Made by a program: the position numbers and the translations under genes. A stretch of DNA of 64,000 nucleotides. Origin: Paenibacillus arenilitoris (GTDB lineage Bacteria; Bacillota; Bacilli; Paenibacillales; Paenibacillaceae). The stretch's first letter is position 1, and every line of letters starts with the position of its first letter. The stretch covers positions 248,001 through 312,000 of the forward strand of contig NZ_JACXIY010000002.1 of assembly GCF_014705655.1 (NCBI RefSeq), in the 5' to 3' direction. The notes under the pieces are model-generated. The model searched no databases. It was given only the letters and a program-made list of their open reading frames with translations, and was not told where the DNA came from. Positions 1 to 8,429 of the stretch are shown piece after piece.

Positions 1-1
1 C

Positions 2-445
2 CGCACGGCCGAGTACGCCAGGGCGCTGCCCGCTTTGCCGCTTACGATCGATTATTCCCATTACGTCGTGGCGGGGGAGCTGCACACCGTATCGGACGAA
101 GCGGAGGCGCTGCTGCAGAACCTGCTTCCCCATGCGGCCAGCATCCATATGCGCATCTCGAACGGGGAGCAGGTACAGATCGATCCGGGCGAGGAGGGCG
201 AGCATCCGATGGTGGCCCATTTCGCAAGATGGTGGGAGGGCGCGATGCGAGGCTGGCTTCATGCCCAGCGCCGGAGGACGGCGGCATTTCCCGTCGTCGC
301 CGAGCTTGGCCCGCCTTCGTACGCCATCACGACGGACGAAGCCGGCGGAAGAAAGTCGGAAATCGGCGATCGCTGGACGCAGTCGCTGTATCTCAAGCGG
401 CTCGCGGAGCAGGTGTGGGAGAAGGCGTCGTCGGATCCTATCTAA
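2..445 (+). CDS. C-terminal part of a TIM-barrel sugar isomerase/epimerase-like protein (5' end outside window)
   Basis: The reading frame is open from base 2 to the stop at 443-445, so the gene begins upstream of the window. What is visible (about 147 residues) resembles the C-terminal third of xylose-isomerase-like sugar isomerase/epimerase proteins: a strand reading LTIDYSHYVVAGE, a helix, a short strand HMRISNG, and a late ELGPPSYAI strand that would carry a metal-ligand glutamate. A TTG at 35 is in frame but has no ribosome site and is not taken as a start. A strong terminator follows directly. The family call rests on motif impression only, and the substrate cannot be named. It fits the sugar-catabolic content of the region. 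Confidence 0.55.
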   Translation, partial: RTAEYARALPALPLTIDYSHYVVAGELHTVSDEAEALLQNLLPHAASIHMRISNGEQVQIDPGEEGEHPMVAHFARWWEGAMRGWLHAQRRRTAAFPVVAELGPPSYAITTDEAGGRKSEIGDRWTQSLYLKRLAEQVWEKASSDPI

Positions 446-451
446 TCGAAG

Positions 452-503
452 AGAGGCAGTCCCGAAAGCAGTGAAAGCTGTTGCCGGGGCGCCTCTTTTT
501 TTT
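452..503 (+). terminator. Intrinsic terminator after the sugar isomerase-like gene
   Basis: AGAGGC (452-457) pairs with GCCTCT (491-496), and an inner CCCG/CGGG stem extends the hairpin. It is followed directly by a run of eight T. Confidence 0.85.
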
Positions 504-520
504 GCTCACCGGATCTCGGT

Positions 521-713
521 AAGGGAATAAAGCGGCGTTATTCGGCTCGTTTCGCTCGTTTATTTTGAAATAGAGGAAAAATAGTCCCTTATTCCGTCTA
601 TAATCGGTTCCGGGATCCGCAATGAGCCTCGATAAAACCAAATTATTCCCTTATTTCTTCGTTTAACCGTTCGAGATTGCGGAATAAGACCCAATATGTC
701 CGTTATTTTCCGC
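521..713. repeat. Mosaic inverted-repeat element in the 396-bp gap upstream of the GH30 gene
   Basis: The gap 446-841 holds no gene. AAGGGAATAA (521-530) has its exact reverse complement TTATTCCCTT at 643-652. A further CCCTTATTCCG lies near 588-598, and a GCGGAA...TTCCGC pair spans 679-713. The stretch is AT-richer than its surroundings and looks like an intergenic structured repeat, not degenerate coding sequence. Whether it is dispersed in the genome cannot be seen here. Confidence 0.5.
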
Positions 714-736
714 AGTAGATCTGCCGGTTTAAATTT

Positions 737-806
737 GTCCAATCGAACGCTCTAAAATCGTCCAATTTATCCGAGCGGCGGCAGCGCTATAATGAAAGCG
801 CAAACA
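737..806 (+). promoter_or_regulatory. GH30 promoter: tandem GTCCAAT operator repeats, -10 box and overlapping cre site
   Basis: GTCCAAT occurs at 737-743 and again at 760-766, exactly 23 bp apart. A TATAAT box at 788-793 follows 20 bp after CGTCCAATT. The sequence TGAAAGCGCAAACA at 793-806 matches the cre consensus TGNAANCGNWNNCW at every fixed position. No good -35 hexamer is present, which fits activator dependence. The same arrangement recurs at 5191-5260 before the ABC transporter. The likely activator is the YesN-type regulator at 4125-5186, and CcpA would repress through the cre. Both assignments are inference. Confidence 0.7.
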
Positions 807-841
807 TTTTAAATGTTCATGCTGCATGGGAAGAGGGGACA

Positions 842-2185
842 ATGACGATGAATCCGACACCGGTACGATGGATCGCAAGCAACCAATCGAACTTTTGGGA
901 AGAAAGGCAAATAAAGGAGGCGGCGTCCGGGGAAGCTAATCTTGCGTTTACGGATGAAAAGTTTCAGCGGCTGGAAGGCTTCGGCGGCTGCTTCAACGAG
1001 CTCGGCTATTTGGCGTTAAGCCATTTGACGGAAGAGGACCGCCGCGAGGCGTTTCACGCTCTGTTCCATCCGGAGGGCGAGCATAAATTCAGCATTTGCC
1101 GCCTGCCGATCGGCGCGAGCGATTACGCATTGGATTGGTACAGCCATAACGAGACGGACGGGGACTACGCGATGGAGCATTTCTCTATCGACCGCGACCG
1201 CAAGCTTCTGATTCCTTATATGAAAGAAGCGCTTCGGCTGAATCCCGACTTGAAGCTGTTCGCTTCCCCTTGGAGCCCGCCGACCTGGATGAAGCACCCT
1301 AAGGCATACAACTACGGCACGCTTCGCTGGGAGAAAGAAGTGTTGGAGGCGTACGCGCTCTATTTCGTGAAGTTCGTCGAGGCGTACCGGGAGGAAGGCA
1401 TTACGATCCACCAGGTGCATGTGCAAAACGAAGTCGTCGCGGACCAGAAATTTCCGTCTTGCGTATGGACGGGGGAGCAGCTCCGCGTCTTCATCCGCGA
1501 TTATTTGGGTCCGGCTTTCGAGAGGAGCGGGCTCGATACGGAAATATGGCTCGGCACGATCAATGCGCCGGAGCCTTGGGACGAATGGCTGAAGAAGAAG
1601 GCGACCGGCTTCGACGCCTATGCGAATACGGTGCTTAGCGACCCGGAAGCTTACAAATACGTGAAAGGCGTCGGGTACCAGTGGGCGGGCAAGCATGCGA
1701 TCCAGCGCACGGTGCAAAGCTATCCGGAGCTGCGCTACATGCAGACGGAGAACGAGTGCGGCGACGGCGAGAATACGTGGTTTTACGCAAGGTATGTATT
1801 CAGTCTATTCCATCATTATTTCACGAACGGCGTGAACGCGTATATTTATTGGAACATGCTGCTCGAACCGAAAGGAAGAAGCACCTGGGGCTGGGAACAG
1901 AACGCGATGATGACGGTCGATCCCGAAGCGGGGCGGCTGACGCGCAATCCGGAATATTACGTGATGAAGCATTTTGCCTCCTTGACGGCGCCGGGCGACA
2001 CAAGGATCGGCCTGAAGGGGCCTTGGTCGGGCAACGCCGTCTCCTTCGAGAAGCCGGACGGCACGCGCGTCATTGTCCTGGCCAATCCGTTCGCGGACGC
2101 GCGGGAGCTGCGCCTTCAGGCCGGTTCGGGCATTCACAGCTTCCGGCTGGAGCCGGAATCCTTCCATACGATCGTCGTCGCCTAG
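842..2185 (+). CDS. Glycoside hydrolase family 30 (glucosylceramidase-like beta-glycosidase), cytoplasmic
   Basis: This 447-residue protein is a retaining GH30 enzyme. The N-terminal EGFGGCFNE motif (about 45-54), the acid/base glutamate in HVQNE (E197) and the nucleophile in QTENE (E303) are all in place. The segment around residues 340-375 carries the family's WNML, TWGW-QNAM and PEYYVMKHF blocks. A short beta-sandwich ends the protein. There is no signal peptide, so it should act in the cytoplasm on oligosaccharides brought in by the transporter at 5290-8386. Members cleave beta-glucosyl, beta-xylosyl, beta-fucosyl or beta-1,6-galactosyl linkages, and the sequence alone does not fix which. 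The ATG at 842 follows AGAGGGG. It is a single-gene transcript with its own promoter and terminator. Confidence 0.92.
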   Translation: MTMNPTPVRWIASNQSNFWEERQIKEAASGEANLAFTDEKFQRLEGFGGCFNELGYLALSHLTEEDRREAFHALFHPEGEHKFSICRLPIGASDYALDWYSHNETDGDYAMEHFSIDRDRKLLIPYMKEALRLNPDLKLFASPWSPPTWMKHPKAYNYGTLRWEKEVLEAYALYFVKFVEAYREEGITIHQVHVQNEVVADQKFPSCVWTGEQLRVFIRDYLGPAFERSGLDTEIWLGTINAPEPWDEWLKKKATGFDAYANTVLSDPEAYKYVKGVGYQWAGKHAIQRTVQSYPELRYMQTENECGDGENTWFYARYVFSLFHHYFTNGVNAYIYWNMLLEPKGRSTWGWEQNAMMTVDPEAGRLTRNPEYYVMKHFASLTAPGDTRIGLKGPWSGNAVSFEKPDGTRVIVLANPFADARELRLQAGSGIHSFRLEPESFHTIVVA

Positions 2186-2210
2186 CGAAATGGCTAGGCA
2201 CGGCACCGAG

Positions 2211-2242
2211 CGCCCGCTTATGTAAAGGGGCGTTTGTTTTTT
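2211..2242 (+). terminator. Terminator after the GH30 gene
   Basis: CGCCC (2211-2215) pairs with GGGCG (2228-2232), and an inner CTT/AAG adds to the stem. A T-rich tail follows. Confidence 0.65.
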
Positions 2243-2283
2243 ATTCATACGTTTCCATCGGCCGTAAGGTAAGTTTATAATTC

Positions 2284-2332
2284 AGGCGAGAGGCGAGAGG
2301 CGAGAGGCGAGAGGCGAGAGGCGAGAGGCGGG
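2284..2332. repeat. Tandem heptamer repeat (AGGCGAG x6 plus one variant) in the yesM-like leader
   Basis: Six perfect consecutive copies of AGGCGAG run from 2284 to 2325, followed by AGGCGGG and then AGGAGGCG. That last block is the probable ribosome site of the histidine kinase gene starting at 2350. The array is purine-only apart from one C per unit and sits wholly in the untranslated leader. Copy-number change would alter leader length or ribosome-site context and not the reading frame. Confidence 0.9.
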
Positions 2333-2349
2333 AGGAGGCGACGGCACGT

Positions 2350-4128
2350 ATGTGGACAAGGCTTATGCGCGCGGTGACGGATCCGTTCAGGCGAAGCATC
2401 CGCAACAAATTGATTTTTACGATGATTTTTTTGTCCGTCCTTCCCATTGTCGCGGTCACGGGGCTTGCGGCGGAAAATAATCGGAAATCGATGGAGGACG
2501 AAGTAATCAACACGAACCTGTCCAATATGAAATGGACGGGCAATTACTTGGGCGATCAGTTCGCGCAGCTCAATAATTTGATTTATTCGGTGCTGATCAG
2601 CCCCCACTTAAGCGACTATTTGGCCAATGCGGGGGAAGCCAGCCTGTCGAGCCAATTTACGATGCAAAAAAACATTATCGATACGATGTTCAACCTGTTT
2701 TATTCGGCGGGCAACCACGTCATCGGCGTCGAGCTCTACGCGAAGGATACGAATAAGCTGTTCACGATCAACGCGTCGCAAAACGATATAAGGAACGTGT
2801 CCGGCATTCCTGCGCCCTATACGCAGCTCTTCGAGCAGGACAAGGACTTCGTCATTCAGACGAGCGACGGCGACAAAAACGAATTCCGGCTCATCCGGAG
2901 CATCAACCGGTTCGAGAACCGGGATAAGCTCGGCGGCATAGCCCTGACGATCCGGTGGTCGCTGCTCGATCAGACGCTCGAGCTGATCCGGCGCGGGCAA
3001 GAGCATACGGTGCTGATCGCCGGAGCGGACGGCACGATTCTGTATCAGCCGGGCGGCGCGACGCCGTCGGCCGAAGCGCTGAAGCGGATCAAAGAGACGG
3101 CAGACGATCAGGGCTACATGCAGCTGCCCGGCGAATACGTGTTCTACCATACGATCGATCCCGTCGGCCTGAAGCTGGTGACGATCGTGCCGACCGCCTT
3201 CATCAACAAGAGCGCGCTGGACACGATGCGCTTCGGCATCATCGTGGGGGCGATCTCGGTGGCGCTGTCCGTCTTGATCGCCGTCCTGCTCGCTTGGCGG
3301 ATGGCGACGCCGATCGTCAACCTGGCAAGGTCGATGCAGGGACTCGGACTTATCAAGGAGGCGGAGATCCCGCTCAGCAACCGGGTGGACGAGATCGGCC
3401 TGCTGGAGACGAAGCTCCATAACATGTCGCACCGGATCAAGGAGCATATTAAAACGGAATACAGCATCAGCCTCGAGAAGAAGACGGCCGAGCTCAAGGC
3501 GCTCCAAGCGCAGATCAATCCCCATTTTCTGCAAAATACGCTGCAGATGATCGGGAGCATGCTCTTCACCCGAAAACCGATCGAAAGCTACGAAATCATC
3601 CGTTCGTTAAGCGAAATGTTCCGCTACGTCGTCCGGGATCCCGACGATCTTGCGTCGCTGCGGGCGGAGCTTGACCATCTGAACCATTATATGCTCATCC
3701 AGAAGCAGCGCTTCTCGGATCGGTTGACCTACGTGACGGATGTCGACGAATCCGTTCTCGGCTGCAGCTTGCCCAAGCTTACGCTGCAGCCGATCGCGGA
3801 GAACGCTTTTTTCCACGGCCTGGACTCGAAGCTCGGCGGCTGGACGATCGAGGTATCCGTCAAGCGCGAGCAGGACGGGATCTGCATCCGGATCCGCGAC
3901 AACGGCGTCGGGATAACGGCGGACAAGCTTGCGGAGCTTCGGATGAAGCTGAGGGGCCAGAACGGCCAGATATGGACGCACGGCAGCCGGATCGGCATCC
4001 GGAACGTCGCGTCCCGGATCCGCATCCATTTCGGCCCCGCATACGGCATCGAGATCGAGAGCGAACCGGGCGAGGGCACGCTCGTCGCGGTGCGAATTCC
4101 ACTAGAGGGCGGAGGCGGCCTTAATTGA
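2350..4128 (+). CDS. YesM-type sensor histidine kinase
   Basis: This 592-residue membrane sensor autophosphorylates and passes phosphate to the YesN-type regulator encoded next. Residues 21-40 and about 295-318 are membrane helices bracketing an extracytoplasmic sensor domain of roughly 250 residues. A HAMP segment follows (about 318-370). The His_kinase domain has QINPHFLQNTL with the phosphoacceptor H392, and the ATPase has NAFFHG (N box) and RDNGVGI (G1 box). This layout is the standard YesM layout of Gram-positive sugar-utilisation loci. The ATG follows AGGAGGCG at the end of a heptamer repeat. The gene overlaps the next by four bases. The ligand is unknown, but is plausibly an oligosaccharide or the solute-bound lipoprotein at 5290. 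Confidence 0.95.
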   Translation: MWTRLMRAVTDPFRRSIRNKLIFTMIFLSVLPIVAVTGLAAENNRKSMEDEVINTNLSNMKWTGNYLGDQFAQLNNLIYSVLISPHLSDYLANAGEASLSSQFTMQKNIIDTMFNLFYSAGNHVIGVELYAKDTNKLFTINASQNDIRNVSGIPAPYTQLFEQDKDFVIQTSDGDKNEFRLIRSINRFENRDKLGGIALTIRWSLLDQTLELIRRGQEHTVLIAGADGTILYQPGGATPSAEALKRIKETADDQGYMQLPGEYVFYHTIDPVGLKLVTIVPTAFINKSALDTMRFGIIVGAISVALSVLIAVLLAWRMATPIVNLARSMQGLGLIKEAEIPLSNRVDEIGLLETKLHNMSHRIKEHIKTEYSISLEKKTAELKALQAQINPHFLQNTLQMIGSMLFTRKPIESYEIIRSLSEMFRYVVRDPDDLASLRAELDHLNHYMLIQKQRFSDRLTYVTDVDESVLGCSLPKLTLQPIAENAFFHGLDSKLGGWTIEVSVKREQDGICIRIRDNGVGITADKLAELRMKLRGQNGQIWTHGSRIGIRNVASRIRIHFGPAYGIEIESEPGEGTLVAVRIPLEGGGGLN

Positions 4129-5186
4129 TCAAAGTATTGATCGTTGACGATGAAAGCTGGACGAGGGACATTATTAAAGCTTTCGGAGAATGGGAGCGGC
4201 TTGGCATGGAAATCGCCGGCGAGGCGAACGACGGGCAGGAGGCGTTCCGTCTCGCGGAGGCGCTGGAGCCGCATATCGTTATTACGGATATGCGGATGCC
4301 CGGAACGGACGGCGTACGGCTGCTGGAGCAGCTGAACGGCCGTTATCCGCGCATGAAAGCGGTCGTCGTCAGCGGTTACGACGACTTTCAATACGCGAAG
4401 CACGCGCTGCGCTACCGGGCCGTCGATTATTTGCTTAAGCCGGTCGATCCGAAGGAGCTTAACGCGGCGCTGCTCAAATGCAAGAACGAGCTGGAAGCGG
4501 CGCAGCCGGAGCGGGAGCCGCTGTCGCTCGACATCGATATTTCTTACCTGCTGGCGTCATACAAGCCGATATTGCGTTCCCATTTTAACGAGCTGAACCG
4601 GGAAGGAGCCGACGCGGCGTTCCGGCAGCTGGCCGGCGAGCTCGAGCGGAGCGGGATGACGAAGCCGGTCATGCTCGAGCAGGTCGCGCAGGAGCTGCTG
4701 CTGCTGCTCAAGGAACTGACGGCCGCCAATTCGCTCGGCACAGGGAGCACGCAGACGGCATACGGGCGGGACGCGCTCGCGTCGAGCGGGGACACGGTAT
4801 TGTACGTTGCGAGCCGCTACGATGAAGCGCTGGAGCGCCTCGTCGCGCAGCGCAAATTCAAAAACAAATTGAATTTGGACGAGGTCCGGCTGTTTATGCA
4901 AAAGCACTACACGGAGCCGGTGACGCTGGATCAGCTCGCGAGAGTTTTTTTCGTGAGCAAGGAATATTTGAGCAAGGCGTTTAAGCTCGAGTACGGCCAA
5001 ACCTTAACCGACTATTTGCTGCACCTGCGCATGGAGAAGGCGAAGGAATGGCTGGCCGACGGAAGCATCCCGATCAAGTCCGTGGCCGAAATGGCGGGCT
5101 ACGAGGACGTCGCCTACTTTTACCGAGTATTCAAGAAGCATTTCGGCATCGCGCCGGGGGAAATGAGGAAGAGCGGCGAGGTTTAA
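4125..5186 (+). CDS. YesN-type response regulator (REC plus AraC HTH)
   Basis: This 353-residue partner of the preceding kinase starts at a TTG that overlaps the kinase stop (TTGA), indicating translational coupling. The receiver domain (1-120) has the acidic pair DDE, the phosphoacceptor D55 in ITDMRMPG and a conserved K in the LLKPVD motif. A linker of about 130 residues leads to a C-terminal AraC double helix-turn-helix (about 250-350) with the signature VAEMAGYEDVAYFYRVFKKHFG. It most likely activates the transporter promoter directly downstream and the GH30 promoter upstream, where tandem 23-bp-spaced GTCCAAT-like repeats overlap the -35 region. No terminator is visible before the transporter promoter. 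Confidence 0.95.
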   Translation: MIKVLIVDDESWTRDIIKAFGEWERLGMEIAGEANDGQEAFRLAEALEPHIVITDMRMPGTDGVRLLEQLNGRYPRMKAVVVSGYDDFQYAKHALRYRAVDYLLKPVDPKELNAALLKCKNELEAAQPEREPLSLDIDISYLLASYKPILRSHFNELNREGADAAFRQLAGELERSGMTKPVMLEQVAQELLLLLKELTAANSLGTGSTQTAYGRDALASSGDTVLYVASRYDEALERLVAQRKFKNKLNLDEVRLFMQKHYTEPVTLDQLARVFFVSKEYLSKAFKLEYGQTLTDYLLHLRMEKAKEWLADGSIPIKSVAEMAGYEDVAYFYRVFKKHFGIAPGEMRKSGEV

Positions 5187-5190
5187 AAAT

Positions 5191-5260
5191 GTACAACCCG
5201 AGAGCCTAATTCCGTCCAATTAAACGCTTTCATAAATTCGCTACAATGAAAGCGTAAACA
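5191..5260 (+). promoter_or_regulatory. ABC operon promoter: operator repeats, -10 and overlapping cre site
   Basis: GTACAAC (5191-5197) and GTCCAAT (5214-5220) are 23 bp apart. CGTCCAATT ends 20 bp before TACAAT (5242-5247), the same spacing as at the GH30 promoter. TGAAAGCGTAAACA (5247-5260) is a perfect cre match overlapping the -10. A weaker inverted cre-like TGAAAGCGTTTAAT lies on the minus strand at 5219-5232. Confidence 0.7.
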
Positions 5261-5289
5261 AAAACAAGTCATCGGGAGGTCAAATCGGA

Positions 5290-6585
5290 ATGAAAAAGAT
5301 ATGGAAAGGTTTACTCGTTACCGCGCTGACGGCGTCCATGCTTGCGGGATGCGGCAATGCCGGCAGCCAGCCGGGCAATGCGGAAGGGGAGGGCGGCGCT
5401 CCGGGCGCAGCCAAAAGCGTCAAGCTGAAAATGTTCATCGCCCAGCCCCGTTTGAAGGAGCATTACGACAAGTATATCGCGGATTTCGTCGCCAAGGAAA
5501 AGGCGGAGAAAAACATCGACGTATCCGTCCAGCTCGAAATGCCGACGGCGGACAACGCGGCGCAAATTTTGAAGACCCGCCTCGCGTCGAACGATGCGCC
5601 CGATATATTCGCCCTGCATGCCATTAATGAAATTCCTTCGTATTACAAAGCGGGATACTTGGAGGATTTGTCCGATCAGCCGTTCGTGGGCAAGCTTCTG
5701 GACAGCGTGAAGCCTTCCGTCACGACGACGGACGGCAAGGTCGTAGCGGTACCGCTCGAGACGTTGTCTTGGGGCTACCTGTATAACAAAACGATATTCG
5801 CCGATCTGGGAATGACGCCTCCGACGACGATCACGGAAATGAAAGCGGTTATCGAGAAGCTGAAGGCCAATCATATTACGCCGTTCGTGCTTTCGTACAA
5901 GGAAGCCTGGATTCCGCAGCTCGTGCTGCCGCTTGCGGCCGGCGCGCTCATCAATACGGAGAATGCCGATTTCATCGAACGGATGAACAAGGATGAGGGC
6001 TCGTTCACCGAAATGAAAGCGATGTTCGACATCTTCGACCTGATCAACGCGAACGGCACGGAGAAGGCGACGGAAGTAGGCGGCGACGACGGCGCGGCCG
6101 CGTTCGCCGCAGGCAAAGGCGCGATGTGGCTGCAAGGCCCTTGGTACGCGGAGACGATCCTGAAGTCCAATCCGGAGATGGATTTCGGCGTGGCGCCGCT
6201 GCCGATCAACGACAACCCGGAAGCGACCTTGATCAATCTCAGCGCGTCCACGTCGCTGGCCGTTTCGAAATCGAGCGGGAACAAGGAGGTGGCGCTCGAT
6301 TTCATCAACTACGTGCTCGACGATCAGGCATCGGGCGGTTTCTTCCAGGCGCTCAAGTTCAATCCGATCTCGACCGTCCACACGTACGACAGCTATCCGT
6401 GGGTCAATGACGCGACCGTATTCGTGAAGGAAGGCAAATCGTACCAAGACCCGGCCATTCCTCAGTCCGTCAAGGACGAAGTGGGCAAAGGGCTGCAAGC
6501 TTACTACGCCGGACAGATGTCGCAGGACGATGTGCTCCAGGCGCTCGACAAGGCATGGAAGTCTTTCAACAAAGTCAATAAGTAA
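5290..6585 (+). CDS. Sugar ABC transporter substrate-binding lipoprotein
   Basis: This 431-residue extracellular solute-binding protein (family 1, maltose/oligosaccharide type) would be anchored to the membrane by lipid. The N-terminus is a classic lipoprotein signal: positive MKK, a hydrophobic stretch and the lipobox LAGC with C21. The mature part shows the family's bilobed pattern, with AAQILKTRLASNDAPDIF early and a conserved GAMWLQGPW block about two thirds in. It opens an operon with two permeases and a GH42 enzyme. A stable hairpin after its stop probably raises its mRNA over that of the permeases. The ATG has GGGAGG upstream. The substrate is unknown; nearby enzymes suggest a galactose-containing oligosaccharide. 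Confidence 0.95.
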   Translation: MKKIWKGLLVTALTASMLAGCGNAGSQPGNAEGEGGAPGAAKSVKLKMFIAQPRLKEHYDKYIADFVAKEKAEKNIDVSVQLEMPTADNAAQILKTRLASNDAPDIFALHAINEIPSYYKAGYLEDLSDQPFVGKLLDSVKPSVTTTDGKVVAVPLETLSWGYLYNKTIFADLGMTPPTTITEMKAVIEKLKANHITPFVLSYKEAWIPQLVLPLAAGALINTENADFIERMNKDEGSFTEMKAMFDIFDLINANGTEKATEVGGDDGAAAFAAGKGAMWLQGPWYAETILKSNPEMDFGVAPLPINDNPEATLINLSASTSLAVSKSSGNKEVALDFINYVLDDQASGGFFQALKFNPISTVHTYDSYPWVNDATVFVKEGKSYQDPAIPQSVKDEVGKGLQAYYAGQMSQDDVLQALDKAWKSFNKVNK

Positions 6586-6597
6586 CGACGGCACATG

Positions 6598-6641
6598 AAC
6601 CGGGAGGAAGGAAGAGGCGCCAGCTGGCCTGACTCCCGGTT
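6598..6641 (+). terminator. Intercistronic hairpin between binding-protein and permease genes (partial terminator or stabiliser)
   Basis: AACCGGGAG (6598-6606) pairs perfectly with CTCCCGGTT (6633-6641), with an inner AGGC/GCCT pair. No real T run follows, so read-through into the permeases is expected. Such hairpins commonly set a high binding-protein to permease ratio. Confidence 0.6.
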
Positions 6642-6677
6642 TGATGTTGATACGGATCAGGGAAGGAGCGAGCACAA

Positions 6678-7562
6678 GTGCCGGTTAAGAGCTACAAAAA
6701 ATATGTTTCATTATTCGGGTTTGTCGCGCCCGCGTTTGTGTTATACGCCGTATTTCTGCTCATTCCGACGATCGGCGGCATGTACTACAGCTTCACCGAT
6801 TGGAATGGCCTTAACAGAAGCTACGAATTCATCGGCTTCGGCAACTTCGCCGAAGCGCTAAGCGAGGACCCCGATTTCATCGGCTCGCTGTGGTTCACGT
6901 TAAAATACGTGCTGTTCATGATCGTGCTTCAGAACGTATTCGCGCTGGCGCTGGCCGTATTCATCGAATCGCGGCGCAGGAGCAAGGGCTTCTTCCGCAC
7001 GGTCTTCTTCATGCCGAACATGATCAGCACCATTATCAGCGCGTTCATGTGGACGTTCGTATTCGCCCAGGTGCTGCCGCAGCTGGCCGAGAAGACGGCG
7101 ATCGCCTTTCTGGATCAAGCCTGGATCGGAGACCCGAACGTTTCGTTCTACTCCATCCTGATCGTTTCGCTCTGGAACGGCGTCGGCTATATGATGATCA
7201 TCTATTTGGCCGGTCTGCAGGGCGTGCCGCAAAGCTTGAAGGAAGCCGCGCTCATTGACGGCGCGACGCCGCTTCAAACCTTCCGCAACGTGACGCTGCC
7301 GATGATCACGCACGCGATTACGATCTGCTTCTTCTTGACGCTGAACGGCGCGTTCAAAGTGTTCGAGGTCGTATACGGCTTGACGGGCGGCGGACCGGGC
7401 CGCAGCACGCAGGTCATTACGATGAATATTTACGAGGAGGCGTTCTCGAACAATTTCCGGTACGGCTACGCAAGCGCCAAGTCGGTTATCCTGTTCGTAA
7501 TCATCCTTATTTTCACGTTCATCCAAATTCGCGTCATGAAGAAAAGAGAGGTGGAAGCATGA
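6678..7562 (+). CDS. Sugar ABC transporter permease (UgpA/MalF type)
   Basis: This 294-residue inner-membrane protein has six predicted membrane helices, starting with GFVAPAFVLYAVFLLIP near residue 20. The EAA loop that contacts the ATPase reads EAALIDGATPLQTFRNVTLP (about 190-210). It forms the transmembrane channel with the next gene. The GTG start follows GGAAGGAG. The stop overlaps the next start by four bases (ATGA). No ATP-binding subunit is encoded nearby, so a shared MsmX/UgpC-type ATPase elsewhere is expected. Confidence 0.95.
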   Translation: MPVKSYKKYVSLFGFVAPAFVLYAVFLLIPTIGGMYYSFTDWNGLNRSYEFIGFGNFAEALSEDPDFIGSLWFTLKYVLFMIVLQNVFALALAVFIESRRRSKGFFRTVFFMPNMISTIISAFMWTFVFAQVLPQLAEKTAIAFLDQAWIGDPNVSFYSILIVSLWNGVGYMMIIYLAGLQGVPQSLKEAALIDGATPLQTFRNVTLPMITHAITICFFLTLNGAFKVFEVVYGLTGGGPGRSTQVITMNIYEEAFSNNFRYGYASAKSVILFVIILIFTFIQIRVMKKREVEA

Positions 7563-8386
7563 AACCGAGTAAAACAACCTCCCTGCTCATTACCGTCATG
7601 CTTTCGATCGGCGCGGCCGTATCGTTCTTTCCGATCTACCTGGCCGTCATCAATTCCTTCAAGACGCAAGGCGAAATGTTCCGCTCGTTCGTCGCGCTGC
7701 CGACGGAAATTCATTTCGGCAACTATGCCGACGCCTTTGAAAAAATCAACCTGCTCGGCAGCACGCTCAATTCGGTCATTATTTCGGTGCTCGGCATCGG
7801 AGGCATCGTGCTGTGCGCCGCTCTGGCGGGCTACAAGCTGTCGCGTACCCACGGCAAGCTGAGCAATCTTATTTTTTTCCTGTTCGTCGCGTCCATGCTC
7901 GTTCCGTTTCATTCGATTATGATTCCGTTGACAAGAATGGCCAAATCCTTATCGGTTCAAGGCAGCACGTACGGATTGGCGATCATATATATCGGGCTTG
8001 GCGTCAATATGGCCATCTTCCTGTATCACGGGTTCGTGAAGTCGATTCCGAGGGAGCTGGAGGAGGCCGCGCAGATCGACGGCTGCAATGAATTTCAGAC
8101 CTTCTTCCGGATCATCTTCCCGCTCCTCGTCCCGATTACGGTCACGATCGCGATTCTTGATTTTCTGTGGATTTGGAACGACTTCCTGCTGCCGCTGCTC
8201 ATGCTGACGGATTCGAGCGATTTTACGCTTATCTTATCGACGAATACGTTGTTCGGCGAGTACAACAAAGACTGGTCGCTTATTCTGGCTTCGCTGGTGC
8301 TGACGGCGATTCCGGTCATCGTCATTTATTCGTTCTTCCAAAAGTTCATTATGCACGGCATTGCCGAGGGCGCGGTCAAAGGCTGA
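7559..8386 (+). CDS. Sugar ABC transporter permease (UgpE/MalG type)
   Basis: This 275-residue membrane protein is the second channel subunit. It has six hydrophobic helices and an EAA loop, EEAAQIDGCNEFQTFFRIIFP (about 163-183). The start overlaps the upstream permease stop (ATGA), so the two are translationally coupled. The C-terminal block ASLVLTAIPVIVIYSFFQKFI is typical of CUT1 permeases. A short gap leads to the GH42 gene, which is probably cotranscribed. Confidence 0.95.
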   Translation: MKPSKTTSLLITVMLSIGAAVSFFPIYLAVINSFKTQGEMFRSFVALPTEIHFGNYADAFEKINLLGSTLNSVIISVLGIGGIVLCAALAGYKLSRTHGKLSNLIFFLFVASMLVPFHSIMIPLTRMAKSLSVQGSTYGLAIIYIGLGVNMAIFLYHGFVKSIPRELEEAAQIDGCNEFQTFFRIIFPLLVPITVTIAILDFLWIWNDFLLPLLMLTDSSDFTLILSTNTLFGEYNKDWSLILASLVLTAIPVIVIYSFFQKFIMHGIAEGAVKG

Positions 8387-8429
8387 CGGTGCCGCAAGAC
8401 ACGATCCGATTATGAAGGGGCTGCTCGTT

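Noticed and set aside
2284..2332. Possible CRISPR-like repeat
   Set aside because: The units are 7 bp and contiguous without spacers, so it is a microsatellite.
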